From positions 7,695,132-7,759,131 of the forward strand of contig CM060312.1 in the NCBI GenBank assembly GCA_030674185.1: DNA of 64,000 nucleotides. The letters run 5' to 3'. Positions 11,006 through 23,300 of the stretch are shown piece after piece (position 1 is the first letter of the stretch; each line of letters opens with the position of its first letter). This stretch comes from Monoplex corrugatus. Its lineage: Eukaryota > Mollusca > Gastropoda > Littorinimorpha > Ranellidae. Made by a program: the position numbers and the translations under genes. The notes under the pieces are model-generated. The model was given only the letters and a program-made list of their open reading frames with translations. It was not told the origin of the DNA and did no database searches.

Positions 11006-11320
11006 TACAGGAAGCTGTCTGAGATGTAAGACATATTTATACTGAATGGCTAGCTGTGCTGTGATTCAGATCTGTTTATTTACTTACTTTAAGAATCTGT
11101 TCTTTTCTCTGAAGATAACATACACAGGTACACATGTCATTTACTTGTAACCAAGACTGCTCCAAAGATAGACTGATACAATACTATTACTAGTATAAAA
11201 AAGTGTAGGCTAAGCAAAATATAGGCTAAGTAGGACCTCTGGACCTGGCCAGCTCATGGGTTTATGCGCAGGCTTAAAGCTTGCACATGCACCATCACAT
11301 GGCACCTGTGACTTTAGTGC

Positions 11321-11437
11321 ATCATCATCATCAGGTGCCCTGCCGCATGGCATTGGCGATCATGGACTTCCATCTGTCTCTATCTCTCGTTGCCCCTAGC
11401 ATCTCTCCCACCCTCCTCGTCCCCAGCCACTCTGCAA
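11321..11437 (-). mobile_element. RTE-like LINE 3' stub (copy B)
   Basis: Only the last ~105 bp of the LINE plus its (ATG)n tail (11321-11333). It ends abruptly at about 11437, where Ty3 reverse transcriptase sequence begins. Confidence 0.85.
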
Positions 11438-14400
11438 AGCATATTATCAAGTGCCCATGACTGACCATGCTAGTCGTATCTGGCATTCATTACACCCTTT
11501 GGTTTGTTTGAGTGGGACAGGTTAAGCCAAGGATTAGTAAATGCCCCTGCTTGCTTTCAACGGTTGATGGAGACAGTTTTAAGTGATATGAACTTGACTG
11601 AATTGATCATATTCCTTGATGACATTCTCATCCATGCTAAAACACTTGATGAGTTAGAAGACCGTACCATACGAGTTCTTGAGCGTTTGAGGAAATTCAA
11701 TTTGAAATTGGATCCGAATAAATGTATCTTTGGCGCCTCTGAGATAGTCACTTGGGATACTTATTTCTGAAGGAAAGATTGTTCCAAACCCAGATAAGAT
11801 AGAGGCTGTAAAATCTTGGCCACGTCCCACTACCATAAAAGAATAAAAAGCTTTCTGGATTTTACTGGGTTCTATGGAGATTCATCCCAAATTTCTCAAG
11901 CATGGCAAAACCTTTGAATGATTTGACCATAGGATATATTCCAAATAAGTCCAAGAGGAATGAAGGAAAGAGAAGGGCAAAAGAGTCTCTAAGCCTTTCT
12001 TCTAGTATAACCCATTTGTGGAATGAAAAACAGGAAAGATCATTCAAATGTTTGAAAAATGCATTGACCTCTGATAGATCAAAACCTTTTATTTTGCATT
12101 GTGATGCCAGCTCCACCGGGTTGGGCGCTGTTTTATACCAAGAACAGGAATCTACAGGGGGAGTACGGTTATAGCTTTGCTGTCTAGTAGAGGATTAAAA
12201 CAAGTCAGAGCAGAAATATCCTGCCCATAAACATGAATTTTTGGCATTAAAATGGGCAATGAGTGATAAGTTCCGTGATTGCTTACTAGGAACTAAAGTG
12301 ACTGTGGTGACAGATAATAATCCTTTGTGCTATATCTTAAAAAATGCAAAGCTTGATTGTACCAGTCACCGCTGGCTTTGCTCTTTATCACTTTTTGATT
12401 TCCAGTTGAGATACAAAAAGGGTTCTCTGCATACCGATGCGGATGCTCTTTCAAGGAGACCTCATACTTTTTTAGAGGTTGATGATGATGAATATAAAAT
12501 GCAAATGGAAAAGATTGCATTCTTAGTGGAGAAGGCATGACAATTCAGTGAAAATGAAAAAGATCTAGTGACTATTCACCTGATGCTATTCAAGCTATTT
12601 GTCAACTACATAAAATGAATGGCTCAATGTATTGTTATGCTCAGACTGCAAGCCTTGATAAAACTGATAGTACTTTTGCTGATGTACATTCTGATGATGA
12701 TAATGATGTGCTTCCAATATTTGAATCTGTTGTAAGAGATCCAGCACTTATTAAAGATGACATTTTGGATCCCCCTTGCACTGATCTTCCTATCTACTCA
12801 AATTCTGACTGGAGGAAGTATCAGTCAGCTGATAAAGACATTGCCTTAGTTAAAAACTGTATCAAGAATGGTACCCCTTTAGAACAGATCCAAACTACCA
12901 GTTCAGATTTTAAAGTGTATATGTGAGAGCAGAAAAAACTAAAGTTAAGGGAAGGAATTCTCTTCAGGAAAACTGCAGATGAGAGGGGCCAATAAGGTGG
13001 CAACTTGTTATTCCTGTTTCTCACAGGAAGGAAGCTCTATGTGGAGTACATGAAGGGTTGTATCATACTCATTTTGAAGATGCGTTACCCAATTACGCAT
13101 GAGATTCTTTTGGCCATATATGGCCAAGGATTTAGAACGGAAAATGAAGAAAGTGGTCGGTGTATAAGACGAGGTGCAAAACTTCAGACCGCACCCATGC
13201 GTAAATTCTTACCAGTTTTCCTCTTGAGCTGTTGTCTATTGATTACTTGACAATTGAAGTAAAGGGTCAGAAGCAAAACATCCTTGTTGTTTTGGATCAT
13301 TTCACAAAATTTGGTTCTGCATTTTGTACAAAAGATCAGTCTGCTCGAACCATTGCCAAAACCTTATGGAAAGAGTATTTCATGGTTTATGGTTTTCCCA
13401 AACAGATTTTGTCAGATCAAGGTCGTGACTTTGAATCGCAGTTGATAAAAGAGCTTTGTCAAATTGCAGGCATAAAAAAGATTAGAACAACCCCCTATCA
13501 TCCCTGTTCAAATCCTGTGGAGCGATGGAACAGGACCTTGATCAATATGATTCGAAGTTTGGAGGAAAATCAGAAAACAGATTGGAGGAAAAGTTTGCCT
13601 AGTATTGTGCATGCCTATAATTGTTGCATTAACCAGAGTACTGGATATAGTCCCTATTACCTGTTCTTTGGCCGTCACCCAAGACTCCCCATTGACTTAG
13701 CATTTGGGATTGATCTTAATTAGAGGACAAAAACCACATCAAAGCAGTATGTTCAGAATATGAAAGAACAGCTCAAAAATGCATACCAGTGTGCAGTGGA
13801 AAAAATGAAAAGTATGGGTTTGAAGAATAAAGTCATGATACTTCTGCCCATGCTGCTGAGTTAGAGGCAGGTGACAGTGTCCTGGTAAAACACCTGGGAC
13901 ATAGATTTACATCAAAAATTGCAGATCGATGGGAACAAGCGGTCTATGTGCTAAAAGCAAAATCTACAGATTTACCTGTTTACACTGTATGTGATGAGCA
14001 AGGGATAGGACCAGACAGAACATTACATCGAAATGTTTTGTTACCCATAGGTATGCTTGATGTGGAGGGAGAACAAAAGAAACCAGTACCCAAAAAACGT
14101 ACTATGTGTAAAGACCATAAGCTCTCTGTCAAACACACTGATGATGATAACAGTGATAACAGTGAAGATATGAAGTGGGAACAAATTGCTCCTTGTGATA
14201 CTGATGTCATGGAAAGTAAACTGAGGGCTGAAGCTCCTGAGTATTTACCCCTTGAAAAAGAAATGCAGAGACATTTGGATGAGGTGGCATCATCCCCTTC
14301 TGATCCCCATATACCTCATAACAATGAAGGTGAAAACCCTTCAATCTCAAATGACTCAGATATCAGTTTGGAAAGCTCAAATTTATCTGAGTCAAAGCAG

Positions 14401-14526
14401 GAAATCCCTGAAAGGGATAGTGATGACCATGCTGACATAGTGAGAATCTCCCCACCCACGAACAAGAAAACTGGTAGATCGGTTAAATCTGGCTCACACA
14501 TGTCTAAACATGGGAAAAGTGCTTGA
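11438..14526 (+). pseudogene. Ty3-type LTR retrotransposon pol remnant
   Basis: Degenerate pol in several frames. The RT part (11440-11770) starts mid-palm, with GLVNAPACFQRLM and the catalytic FLDDILIHAKT. RNase H (about 12060-12540) shows ILHCDASSTGLGAVLYQEQ, VVTDNNPL and HTDADALSR. Integrase (about 13020-13723) has an eroded zinc finger, then a core with SIDYLTI, SDQGRDFES, TTPYHPCSNP and VERWNR. The C-terminal part (about 13856-14526) has SKIADRWEQ, PVYTV and RTLHRNVLLP of a GPY/F-type module, then an acidic tail. Stop codons and frame changes occur near 11770, 12173, 12540, 12926, 13250 and 13723. Gag, protease and the 5' LTR are absent. Confidence 0.9.
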
Positions 14527-14765
14527 TGAATGTTTAACTGACTCTGTGATACAGAGGCTGCTTCTCTTAAAGCAACAAGTTGTTGATGTCTCCAGAATTT
14601 GTATACTGGAGAATGTATTAACTACTTTTCTGGAAGTCTCGAAGCTTCATGATGAATAAGTAGGCCTATATATTGTTTGTAACATTAATGTATTTGTATG
14701 AAAATATTTTTTGTATGGACCAATGATTGTAAGCGAAAATAAGTTATATTACGCTATGATATAAT

Positions 14766-15300
14766 CCCATTGGGTTGCCGGGGACTCTTTCAGTATGAAT
14801 GGTATACCCACCTTCTGGAAGTTCTGTGCTGGAATTTTCCTTTTTTTTTGTCACTCTTTGTTTTTGCCTTGTTGCTTTGCTATCTGTCAGTTGTACTTGT
14901 CATTTTCTGCCTTAATGGTCCATTCACCTGTATGTGTTCGATAAAGTCTTACGTACTTTTTCTTCGGATTGATAATTGGGTACATGCATTAAGTGCATTT
15001 TTGGCTCTAAGGAGGTGATATGCGGAAGCAAGTTTTGGGTAATTTATGCCTGTTTTTGTATATGTTTTGGTGTTCTTATGTATGCTTATATGTGTATTCA
15101 GGTGTGTGTGTGTTTTTTTTAATCTCCCCAGTGCGATAAATAGGGTGTAATGGTCCTACGCCTGGGGCATGCCCTTGGATTGTGTGCGCGAGTGCATTGA
15201 TATATGCATTTCATTTTCTTTTCTTTTTTCCCTGTTGATATTTTTTGTGGTTTGAAGCGGTTATAACCCTGATACGGATCTGTGCCTTATGTTCTCAAGT
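14766..15300 (+). repeat. Interspersed family M, copy 1
   Basis: Starts GGGTTGCCGGGGACTCTTTC then AGTATGAATGG; ends near GGTTATAACCCTGATACGG. Matches 43765-44325, 48545-49060 and, on the minus strand, 44885-45500 and 60050-61440. Inserted in the untranslated 3' part of the Ty3 element. Confidence 0.75.
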
Positions 15301-15484
15301 TGGCTACTAGTGGCCAACAAAATACAATCCAAACATGATTATTTTTGAAATATTATAAGATTGGAGTTGTACTATGAATGACTCCAATTGACGCCATATG
15401 TTCTTTTTCAGTTTTGGAAATGTTCTACTATGTGAATATGACTATGATTACATGTAGAATATTTTGTTGCCAAGGGAGGGTATA

Positions 15485-17102
15485 ATACCTCCAAATAAAT
15501 GCATTTTTATTTTTGGTATTATTAAACCGGAGTATGGTAGGGTAAATTCACACATTATAATTTCTGTCATAGATCTAGATGATTTTGTGTCGTCCGCTAG
15601 CATATTAGAGTTGTTCCCCTTGGGTTGAAAATGTTGGAATATGATTCTAATAAATTTACAGATTATTTTATTTTTATGACATTATTATTATTCGAAGTGA
15701 ATAAAATAGGTTTAAATTTGCTAAGATTGAACTAAATTGATGATTGAATAATAATTAACGGAGCCGATAGTGATTTCCCATGATCCTTGGAATATCTGTT
15801 GACAAACCGTTGCCAGGTTGTCGAACAGCTGGGAGGCTGAGCAGAGCCGCTGCACTGAGTGCCCCGAAATAGTAATCCTAACTCAGGTATAGTTTAGTCT
15901 AGACACTTTCATTCTATTCTTCCAATTTAAAAGGAAATGTATGAAAGCAGCACTTTTATGTTCAGAAATAAGAATGTGTTTATTTTATTCCTGCAAGGCT
16001 TTCAAGGATTTATTCAGCCTCTAAGAAAGAAGGTAGAAGAAGAGTGACAAGGCATAGAAAACATTGAAAGCCTATGATTAATGTGTTCTAATAATATTTG
16101 GTGTGTCTTGTAAAGGATAACAAATGTGTTGATAGGTTGTGAAATTTAAGTAAATGATAAGCGTTGATATTGGACCTAATGTTTGATTTTGAATTGTCTT
16201 TGAAACCAGTTTATTTTATTATCCTAGTTGGTTGTAACTTGTATAGTATACTCAATTATACCAGTTATATAAATTGTTTGTACTGTTTTGATGGATTACA
16301 TAACTTTATTAATTCATTATAGTAAACTATGTGTTAAGTTACTTTGTTCTATTATTTACATGAATTTAACAAGAGATGTGTGACTAATTTTGCAATAGGT
16401 AATATTTGCTGTTTGTTATATGCACTATAACTGGGACTGGTGGAATTGTTTAATTTTGATAACACCTGAAGGATTGGTGGGCTTTTAATTGATGGATATA
16501 GGCCTATGGTTCTAACAAGTTGTTAGGAGATAACAGAGATTTTGGGCCTAAGCATGTGGCATCTCTGGTAGGACATGTTAAGTTTGTGAAGAACTTAAAA
16601 TATGATATGTAGAGTAATTTAGTGGGTTTCCTCCATTTGGTAAGCCTGGATCAAACTAAATCTACTATCATTGAATCATAAAAGGACAAAGCAAAGTCTT
16701 GTATAGCTTATTTGATGGTAAATTAGATAAGTTTATCAGTAATGAGATTAGTACTTTATGGCTAACCAAAGTCACACAGTTCCTTATTTAAGACAAAAGA
16801 TGTATTTTGTTCATTTTAGGAGAATACTAAAATGTATATAAGAAATCCTTAGTTGTTGTTTTTGCTCTGTCTTATCCAGGGTTACTTCTGCTGTGCTTCA
16901 GCTGAATTGTAGCTGGACCATACTTGACATTGACAGTCCTTGTAATGTAGACTGTATAACATTGTTTTTTAATATTAAGATGTATTGTTGTTCTTTTTTG
17001 TTCTTGTTTAAATAAAATGACTAATTGAATCTGTGGTCTGTGGACTCCATTATTTAACTTAAGAAAGAATCACGTTTGGATTCATAGTCATACACGTTAC
17101 AT
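15485..17102 (+). mobile_element. Probable 3' LTR of the Ty3 remnant
   Basis: It directly follows a purine tract (AAGGGAGGG, about 15472-15481) and ends near CACGTTACA. Inside are a TATA-like TATATAAG at 16835-16842 and an AATAAA at 17011-17016, about 170 bp apart. That spacing suits U3 promoter, R and polyadenylation signal of an LTR. No second LTR is in the window, so edges are inferred. Confidence 0.5.
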
Positions 17103-17256
17103 AGTCAATAGTGTATCACGGTTACCCCTTCACCGTATGACTGTAATACGGCAGATCTACAAGTCACTTTGACACTAGTAGTAGTACGAATACAGAGCTA
17201 CACAAAGCTCTTGTTCATTCAATGCGATTTTTATGTGTTAAGACAGCGAATCACAT

Positions 17257-17610
17257 TCACAAAGTTTCGCAAAACAACAAACCGTTAGGCGTGAGCATCT
17301 TCACAACACTGTCTCCCAGGTATCTCCAGGCAAGCAGAATCAGCAATATGTTGATTCCCAACCAAGCCAGCAGCACGTACAGAATTTTTAACTGAACATC
17401 TGTTTCTTCTACAAAAAGCCTATTGTATACGGCATACAGAAGCTCGAAAACTACAGTAAAGAACTGGACAGCAAAATCTTTGAATGCAACAATGTATGCA
17501 ATATATTCGGTCATCGCTTGTGACTGTGACGGGTTGAGCTGACGAACTTTGCAAGCCCCATTTCCGTGAGTCACGAGGTAAATAAAGCACAAGTGTATGT
17601 TTATACGCAC
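17257..17610 (-). CDS. Small putative membrane protein, unrecognised
   Basis: An ORF of up to 117 codons. An internal Met (MTEYIAYIVAFKDFAVQFF, near 17513) is an equally plausible start. From there the protein has one amphipathic/hydrophobic stretch (FAVQFFTVVFELLYAVY) and one strong transmembrane helix (LYVLLAWLGINILLILLAW), then a short tail ending PNGLLFCETL. It lies between the Ty3 LTR and a (GC)n(GT)n tract. I recognise no family. It may be a single-exon gene, a first exon whose continuation was displaced by the retrotransposon, or chance. Confidence 0.35.
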   Translation of the reverse strand: MRINIHLCFIYLVTHGNGACKVRQLNPSQSQAMTEYIAYIVAFKDFAVQFFTVVFELLYAVYNRLFVEETDVQLKILYVLLAWLGINILLILLAWRYLGDSVVKMLTPNGLLFCETL

Positions 17611-17670
17611 GGCACTTCCATTTTCTTATATGCACATCATCTATTAGGCTAAGTCAACGGCGTCTAAACC

Positions 17671-17710
17671 GCGCGCGCGCGCGCGCGTGTGTGTGTGTGT
17701 ACATGTGTGT

Positions 17711-17782
<72 letters not shown>
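17671..17782. repeat. (GC)n(GT)n microsatellite
   Basis: About 17 bp of alternating GC followed by about 95 bp of GT, both Z-DNA-prone. The interval 17783-18266 holds nothing else recognised. Confidence 0.95.
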
Positions 17783-17785
<3 letters not shown>

Positions 17786-18266
17786 GAGGTACTCCTGGGA
17801 AGGGGGTGACAATAATGAATCCATGGGCTTATCACCATCTCAATATATCTCACGCGAATCAGTTGACTGACAGACAAAAAGGACCAGTTGTGACATAGGC
17901 AATCTATACCTCCAGTGTCTTCAAATACAACATACTACTGGAAACCAAACTGAAGTGATGACTGTTCAACTGATTTTCAAGAAATAGTAATTAGGGTCTT
18001 GCTTAAACACAGGATCTGCCAAACTAGTTAAATCTAACTCTGTAAATGAAACTAAAAGGATTATTCACTCTGTTGACTAAGATCTTATGTTAACCACAAA
18101 CCAACTTTAAAGAGATACTGTTCAGTGTTAAGTTAATAAGTGAAGGTGCTCGATAAGATCCAGAGCTGTAACGCTCCATTCAGATCCTGTCACCTTGTTT
18201 ACTTATTGAATGGCAAGGTGGGGAGATGACAAACCCCAGGACATAAGCACATAGTGTGCACCAACT

Positions 18267-18882
18267 GTAAGATTGAATGCACTGTACAAAACGACAGGGT
18301 TATCTCGCATTGTACAGTGCATTCAATCCAGCAAGGTCGAACCTCCAGAGCAACTTCCTGAAGTGCCTCTCCCCACGCCTTGCCAAGATGTTCCCATCAC
18401 CCCTCCGATGGAGACTTACGTGACCCGGAGCGGCCGAAACGTGAATCCACCAGAGAAGCTAAACCTGTAAGGTGTGACCAGACACGCCTAATAAAGACTC
18501 AGGCTGTGCCTGTAGGGCGCGACCAGCCCGCATCGCAATGTACTAGCATCAGTATTATATCCACTACTGGAGACATAGCGAAAATAGCCTTATCTACCTT
18601 TCCTTACATTTTGTTTTCTTCTTCCTTTTTCTGTTTTGTCTTTTTATGTTTTCCTTGGCAATTTTTTTTTATAGGAAGGGGGATGTAAGATTGAATGCAC
18701 TGTACAATGCGAGATACCGGTAACCCTGTCGTTTTGTAGCCCCATGTCCATCACAGTAAGATCCCCTGATATAGACCAAGTAACTCCCTTGACGAATGCA
18801 ACGTGAGTAGTAATAAAGCAGTCAGACTCTATGCAGCTCTCCTTGGTTGTTCATCTGGCTCTTTCCTACCTGGCGGAACAAA
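18267..18882 (+). mobile_element. Second Ty3-type remnant with 3' LTR and inverted LTR stub
   Basis: ORF 18273-18470 ends with ETYVTRSGRNVNPPEKLNL, the usual C-terminus of a Ty3 polyprotein. A purine tract (AGGAAGGGGGA) precedes TGTAAGATTGAATGCACTGT at 18685, which looks like the LTR start. AATAAA is at about 18813 and the LTR may end near CGGAACAAAACA (18882). The same LTR start occurs at 18267, joined to an inverted copy of LTR bases, making a hairpin up to 18329. Confidence 0.65.
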
Positions 18883-19228
18883 ACACCAACCAGGTCCAGC
18901 CCAGCCACCAAACCAAATGAAAATGAAAGTGCCCTCCCTTGCCCCACTCCAGGCTCCCATCCCTCTATTGGACAGCCTGCTCAGCCCCTTTCCCCGTCTA
19001 TGAAATAAAACTATTCGTTGATTTACTCCGTAACATGGGTATGCAGGCTGGTGAAAACTAAATTCTTGCTACAGCAAATGCTTATGTTTTCATTATTCTG
19101 TAAATCTCTCAATCTCACACGTGTGAAAATAGCAGCAAGTTTAAAAGAATATAATGTTTTGTTACAGTTGTGTAAAATGTACAGTGACATATTGCATTCA
19201 AATACTTTTGTATCCTCCTTCTACATAC

Positions 19229-20250
19229 CATCATCATTATGTGTCCTTTTGCATGGCGTTGGGGATCATAGCCCTCCATACAAATCTATCCCTTGTTGCT
19301 GCAAGTGCATCTCCACCCTCTCTGTCCTCAGCCACTCTGCAAATCCATTCAATATTTTCTCCCTGGGTCTACCTGGTGTTCTCTTTCCCTCCAGCTTTCC
19401 TGTTGTGACCCGGTGCTCTAATTTCTCTTGCCTCATAAATGTTGCTTGTCTTTTCCTAATCTTCTTTATTAACACTCTTCTTGTGTCTGCCTCCTTCAAG
19501 ACTGTCTCGTTTGTTTTCTTTGCCGTCCATGGAACTCTCAACATTCTTCTTAGAAATCACATTTCAATTACCTCAATTTTGTTCTGACTTTTTCTTCTGT
19601 GTGTTGACTGTCCACGCCTCACAACCGTACGAAAGTATCAGTTCTATATAACACTCAAGGACTGTCTTCTTGGTGTTAACTGATAGGTATTTGTTGGTAA
19701 GAATGCTTTTCATTTTCTTGAATGCTGTTTTAGCTTGGCCAGTTCTGCCGGCTATTTCTGATGTGCATTCCCAGACATTTGAATTTATCAACCTGTCTCA
19801 ATGTTGTACAAGTGTTGTTCTTGTTGTTTTTTGTTTTGTTTTGTTTTGTGTCTTTGTTTGTCACTCATTACCATGACTTCAGTCTGCTTGCTATTTTGCT
19901 CCATCCCTTTATTTTTGCTTTCTATTTCTTTTGTATTCACAAGATTTTGTAGGTCTTTTCACTTTCTACAATTACCACGGTGTCACATGCATAACGAATG
20001 TTGCTTATCATGTTTCTTCCAACCTTTATCCCAGGGCATTCTTCTAGGTTCCTCATGATGGTTTGGCTGTAAATGAAAATAAATCTGGTGACAGAACACA
20101 ATCTTGCCTAACCCCTCTTTGATATTGTGGAAAAAAGCTTATATCGGTTTTTATTCTCATTGCTGCTGTTTGTTCCCAATACATATTTCTGATTATTCTT
20201 AGATCTTTTCCATCAATATTGAGTTTTTCTCGTCGGTTGATCAATTCTTC
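19229..20250 (-). mobile_element. RTE-like LINE, 3' part of a split copy (C)
   Basis: The minus strand carries RT from ELINRREKLNIDGKDL through [14 protein letters not shown] to [16 protein letters not shown] and TPGRPREKILNG, with frameshifts and stops. Homology stops at about 20250 within the codons after AFD.VRH. The missing 5' continuation lies at 26423-26522. The interval 18883-19228 holds nothing recognised. Confidence 0.85.
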
Positions 20251-20300
20251 TTCTTCTTCTTCTTTTATACGGCCAACATCATTCTGCTGATGGTTTTGTC

Positions 20301-23300
20301 GTAGTATCACAGGGTCCTATTATCACAGGGTCCCCCTCAGACCGTATTGTTAAACGGCCCTCAGACCGTATTGTTAGACGGCCCTCAGACCGTATTGTTT
20401 TACAGGTAAGTAAGGTTTGCGTAATGATCACGCCATCCATGAATTAATTGGTTACTCGGCGGTTTCCACCAAGCAGGATCTAACGCTCACATTGGTCTTA
20501 TCCAACTATAGAGGGTAGGTTATCTAGTACACAAAAGATTTCAGCAAATACCAACGTCCAAGCGAAAAGTCCAGGGCCACCAGGTGCCAAAGATTGCTTG
20601 GTTATTCAAATTTCGATGTCCAATGAAAGACAGGTTAGTTATTCAAATTTCGATGTCCAATGAAAGACAGATGGGAAGGTTTTGTGACAGAAACAACAGA
20701 AACGCACTGTATAAAGGCCAGAAAGTCAATCACTAGAAATCAATCAATCAATCAACTAGAAAAATTGACCCATTCGATTGCCACCCAGCCAGAGACCTTC
20801 CAACCTATCTTAGAGGTATGTAATCCCACGTCTCATTTTATACTTTCGTTAGGGTAGGGCTAGGAATAGGTAGTATGTTTGATTTTCCACAAAGCAAAGA
20901 GTAGAGTAGGACATAAGAAAGTGTTCGGCATTCTAGTGATATGCAAGTTCTGATGATTTGTAATGCATCTTAGGATTTTAGGAATATTAGGACCCAGGAC
21001 AGTAGGAATGGTGAAACACGTTTATGCTGAAGTTGACTGCTTAAATAAATACGTCGTAGTTATTAATCTATGTGTGGACTGCTTATGAGAATCATGTCTA
21101 GTGTGGTTAGTGCATTTCTTCTCGTCACTCTCCTTCCTTGTTGTGTGTGTGGCTTCTAAGTAGAGAAACACTTGTTATATTCATCATGACAACACGCAAC
21201 CCACCTTCCTGCCATAGATGGTGGAGACACCCAAACAACATTCCTGCGATACATGGTGCAGATGCAGCCTTTCCTCTTTACCTCAAAATCGCAGCCTTCG
21301 AGTATTCCCCATTCAAAAAAATTCTAGATAGAATCTTAGTGAAAGTTGGAGTGTAAGTCAAAGATAGCCGTGCACCTAGAGGTGTTAGTGTTCCGCATTC
21401 AACTTTCGGCACTGCCACTCAACACAAGTTGATAGCAGCGTAGGCTTACTGCCTGATCGGAGTTAACATAGATATAAATACTATAGATTAGCTGCGTAGT
21501 GATTTCATCTTCTATGTTCACTTCCGTACTGAGTCAATTCTCGTAGGTTGGTTGACGCCTTTATACATCCATATAATGTTGAAGCAAGTTACCAGATGTC
21601 TCCTGGATAATATTTCGTTGGTAAAGCGAAACAACCATGTTACAGAGTGCAGTAGATTTTGTTCCTCGTCTTCAATACAGCGAGCCTATCTTCAAGTTAG
21701 GGCCTACCTTCACCGTAGCGTGTTACGCCTACTGCGTAAATATTCCGAGATATTCAATCAACCGTTACATGGTATTTTCAACGTTTCCCTACCGTTCTAA
21801 GCAACATCGCGATGGAAACCCATTACTGATTGCTAGGGCCAGTGCCCTACTGCCCGTATCGTCTCCCCTTGCGTTATTCTTATTCGTTACGTTACACAGT
21901 CGTTACTACATGTATGGCCACACCGTCCTCAGAATGACTGCTCGCGCTCTAGAGCTCATTGATTTTATGCACATCCTTTCGTATTTCGGTACATAATTTC
22001 ATTCCTATGCTCATAAGCGTTCATCTCCATACTGCGTACCCTGCATTCATCTGCGCTCCTCAATCCTACATTCATAAAACGGTCATCTGCACATTTTGAA
22101 TCTCCTCATTGTTTTCATGCAACCCCGGGGTATCATTGTGTATCATCGTGTATCATTGTGTATCATTGCATATCAGTGCGTATCACTGGGTATCATTTTT
22201 ATCATTGCGCATCATATGTTGTCCTCTCATCCTCTGGTATCAGTACGTGTCGTATGTTATAATCTAATCATACAGCATTATCTTGTATCATTTCGTATCG
22301 CATCGTGTTATCTTTTATCCAAGGTATCAGTTCATGTTATTTCACGTCATACGGCACCATATCATTGTTGTCTCCATGTGTTTTTTTTCTTATGCTTCTG
22401 AGAACTACACTGGTGTCTACTGCATACACCAACACGTGTGTTGAATTTTTTTCCTAACCGTACTAATCCTACTAACGATTGTTGTTCAGTTGATTTTGAG
22501 TTTTAGCTTCATGAGACCAACATGTTCTATTTCATTATCATTCATTTGCTGATCATGTATTTACATGCGATTAAAAACAATTGGTATGATGAACCTCATT
22601 TGAGCTCTGTTACAAGTTTGCAAGACTTCTTATACCCTATCCCGTACCAAGGAGACATGCCACTTTATGTTACTTCATTTTTTTCCCAAGATGCTTCGAA
22701 CATACATGTATGTATTCAAGTGCTATAAGCTAATTATTGTGTGTACACCATTTCTGATGATCTTCACAATTTGCAAAAGGAACATTGGCAACATGAAACC
22801 TTGAGTCACAGCTTCTTCCTGTGTGATGAACATTATACGTGCTACAAGTGCACTCACTTCTTCGCCCTTGTTTATTCATGAGACTCAGCAATGTGTATTC
22901 GTGCTTCTGTTGATAGTTAATGTGGCACTTCTCTTTGATGAAAGCTTTTCACTTCCTTGCAATGATTTAAATTGTCATAATTACTTCATAGTGCAGTGCA
23001 GATTACCACTGCTTGTCTTGCAATCTTGTAAGGATATCAAGTATCAGCCTGTCAATGATCTATTGCTGCATGTCATTCATTCTTCTGAAATGATTATTAT
23101 GGTTGCTTACATATATGATGTGGTTTTCAGGTATTGGTCATTTTCATGATTAAGTTTCTTTTTCAGCCTACATTTCTGTGTGTATCTTGTGTTTCCAGGA
23201 CATTTCTCCATACATGCATTGTGTTTTCAAACTACATTGTTTTTTTTTCTGGAATAGCATTTTCCTTGTATTCTTATTTTGCATTTTTCATGCCATGCCT

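Noticed and set aside
18803..19003. 66-codon Pro/Leu-rich ORF
   Set aside because: Overlaps the Ty3 LTR and its flank; no family likeness.
20301..21161. Calling the 0.85-kb repeats definite LTRs
   Set aside because: No TG..CA ends, no matching target-site duplication and weak homology beyond the ends, so kept as LTR-like only.
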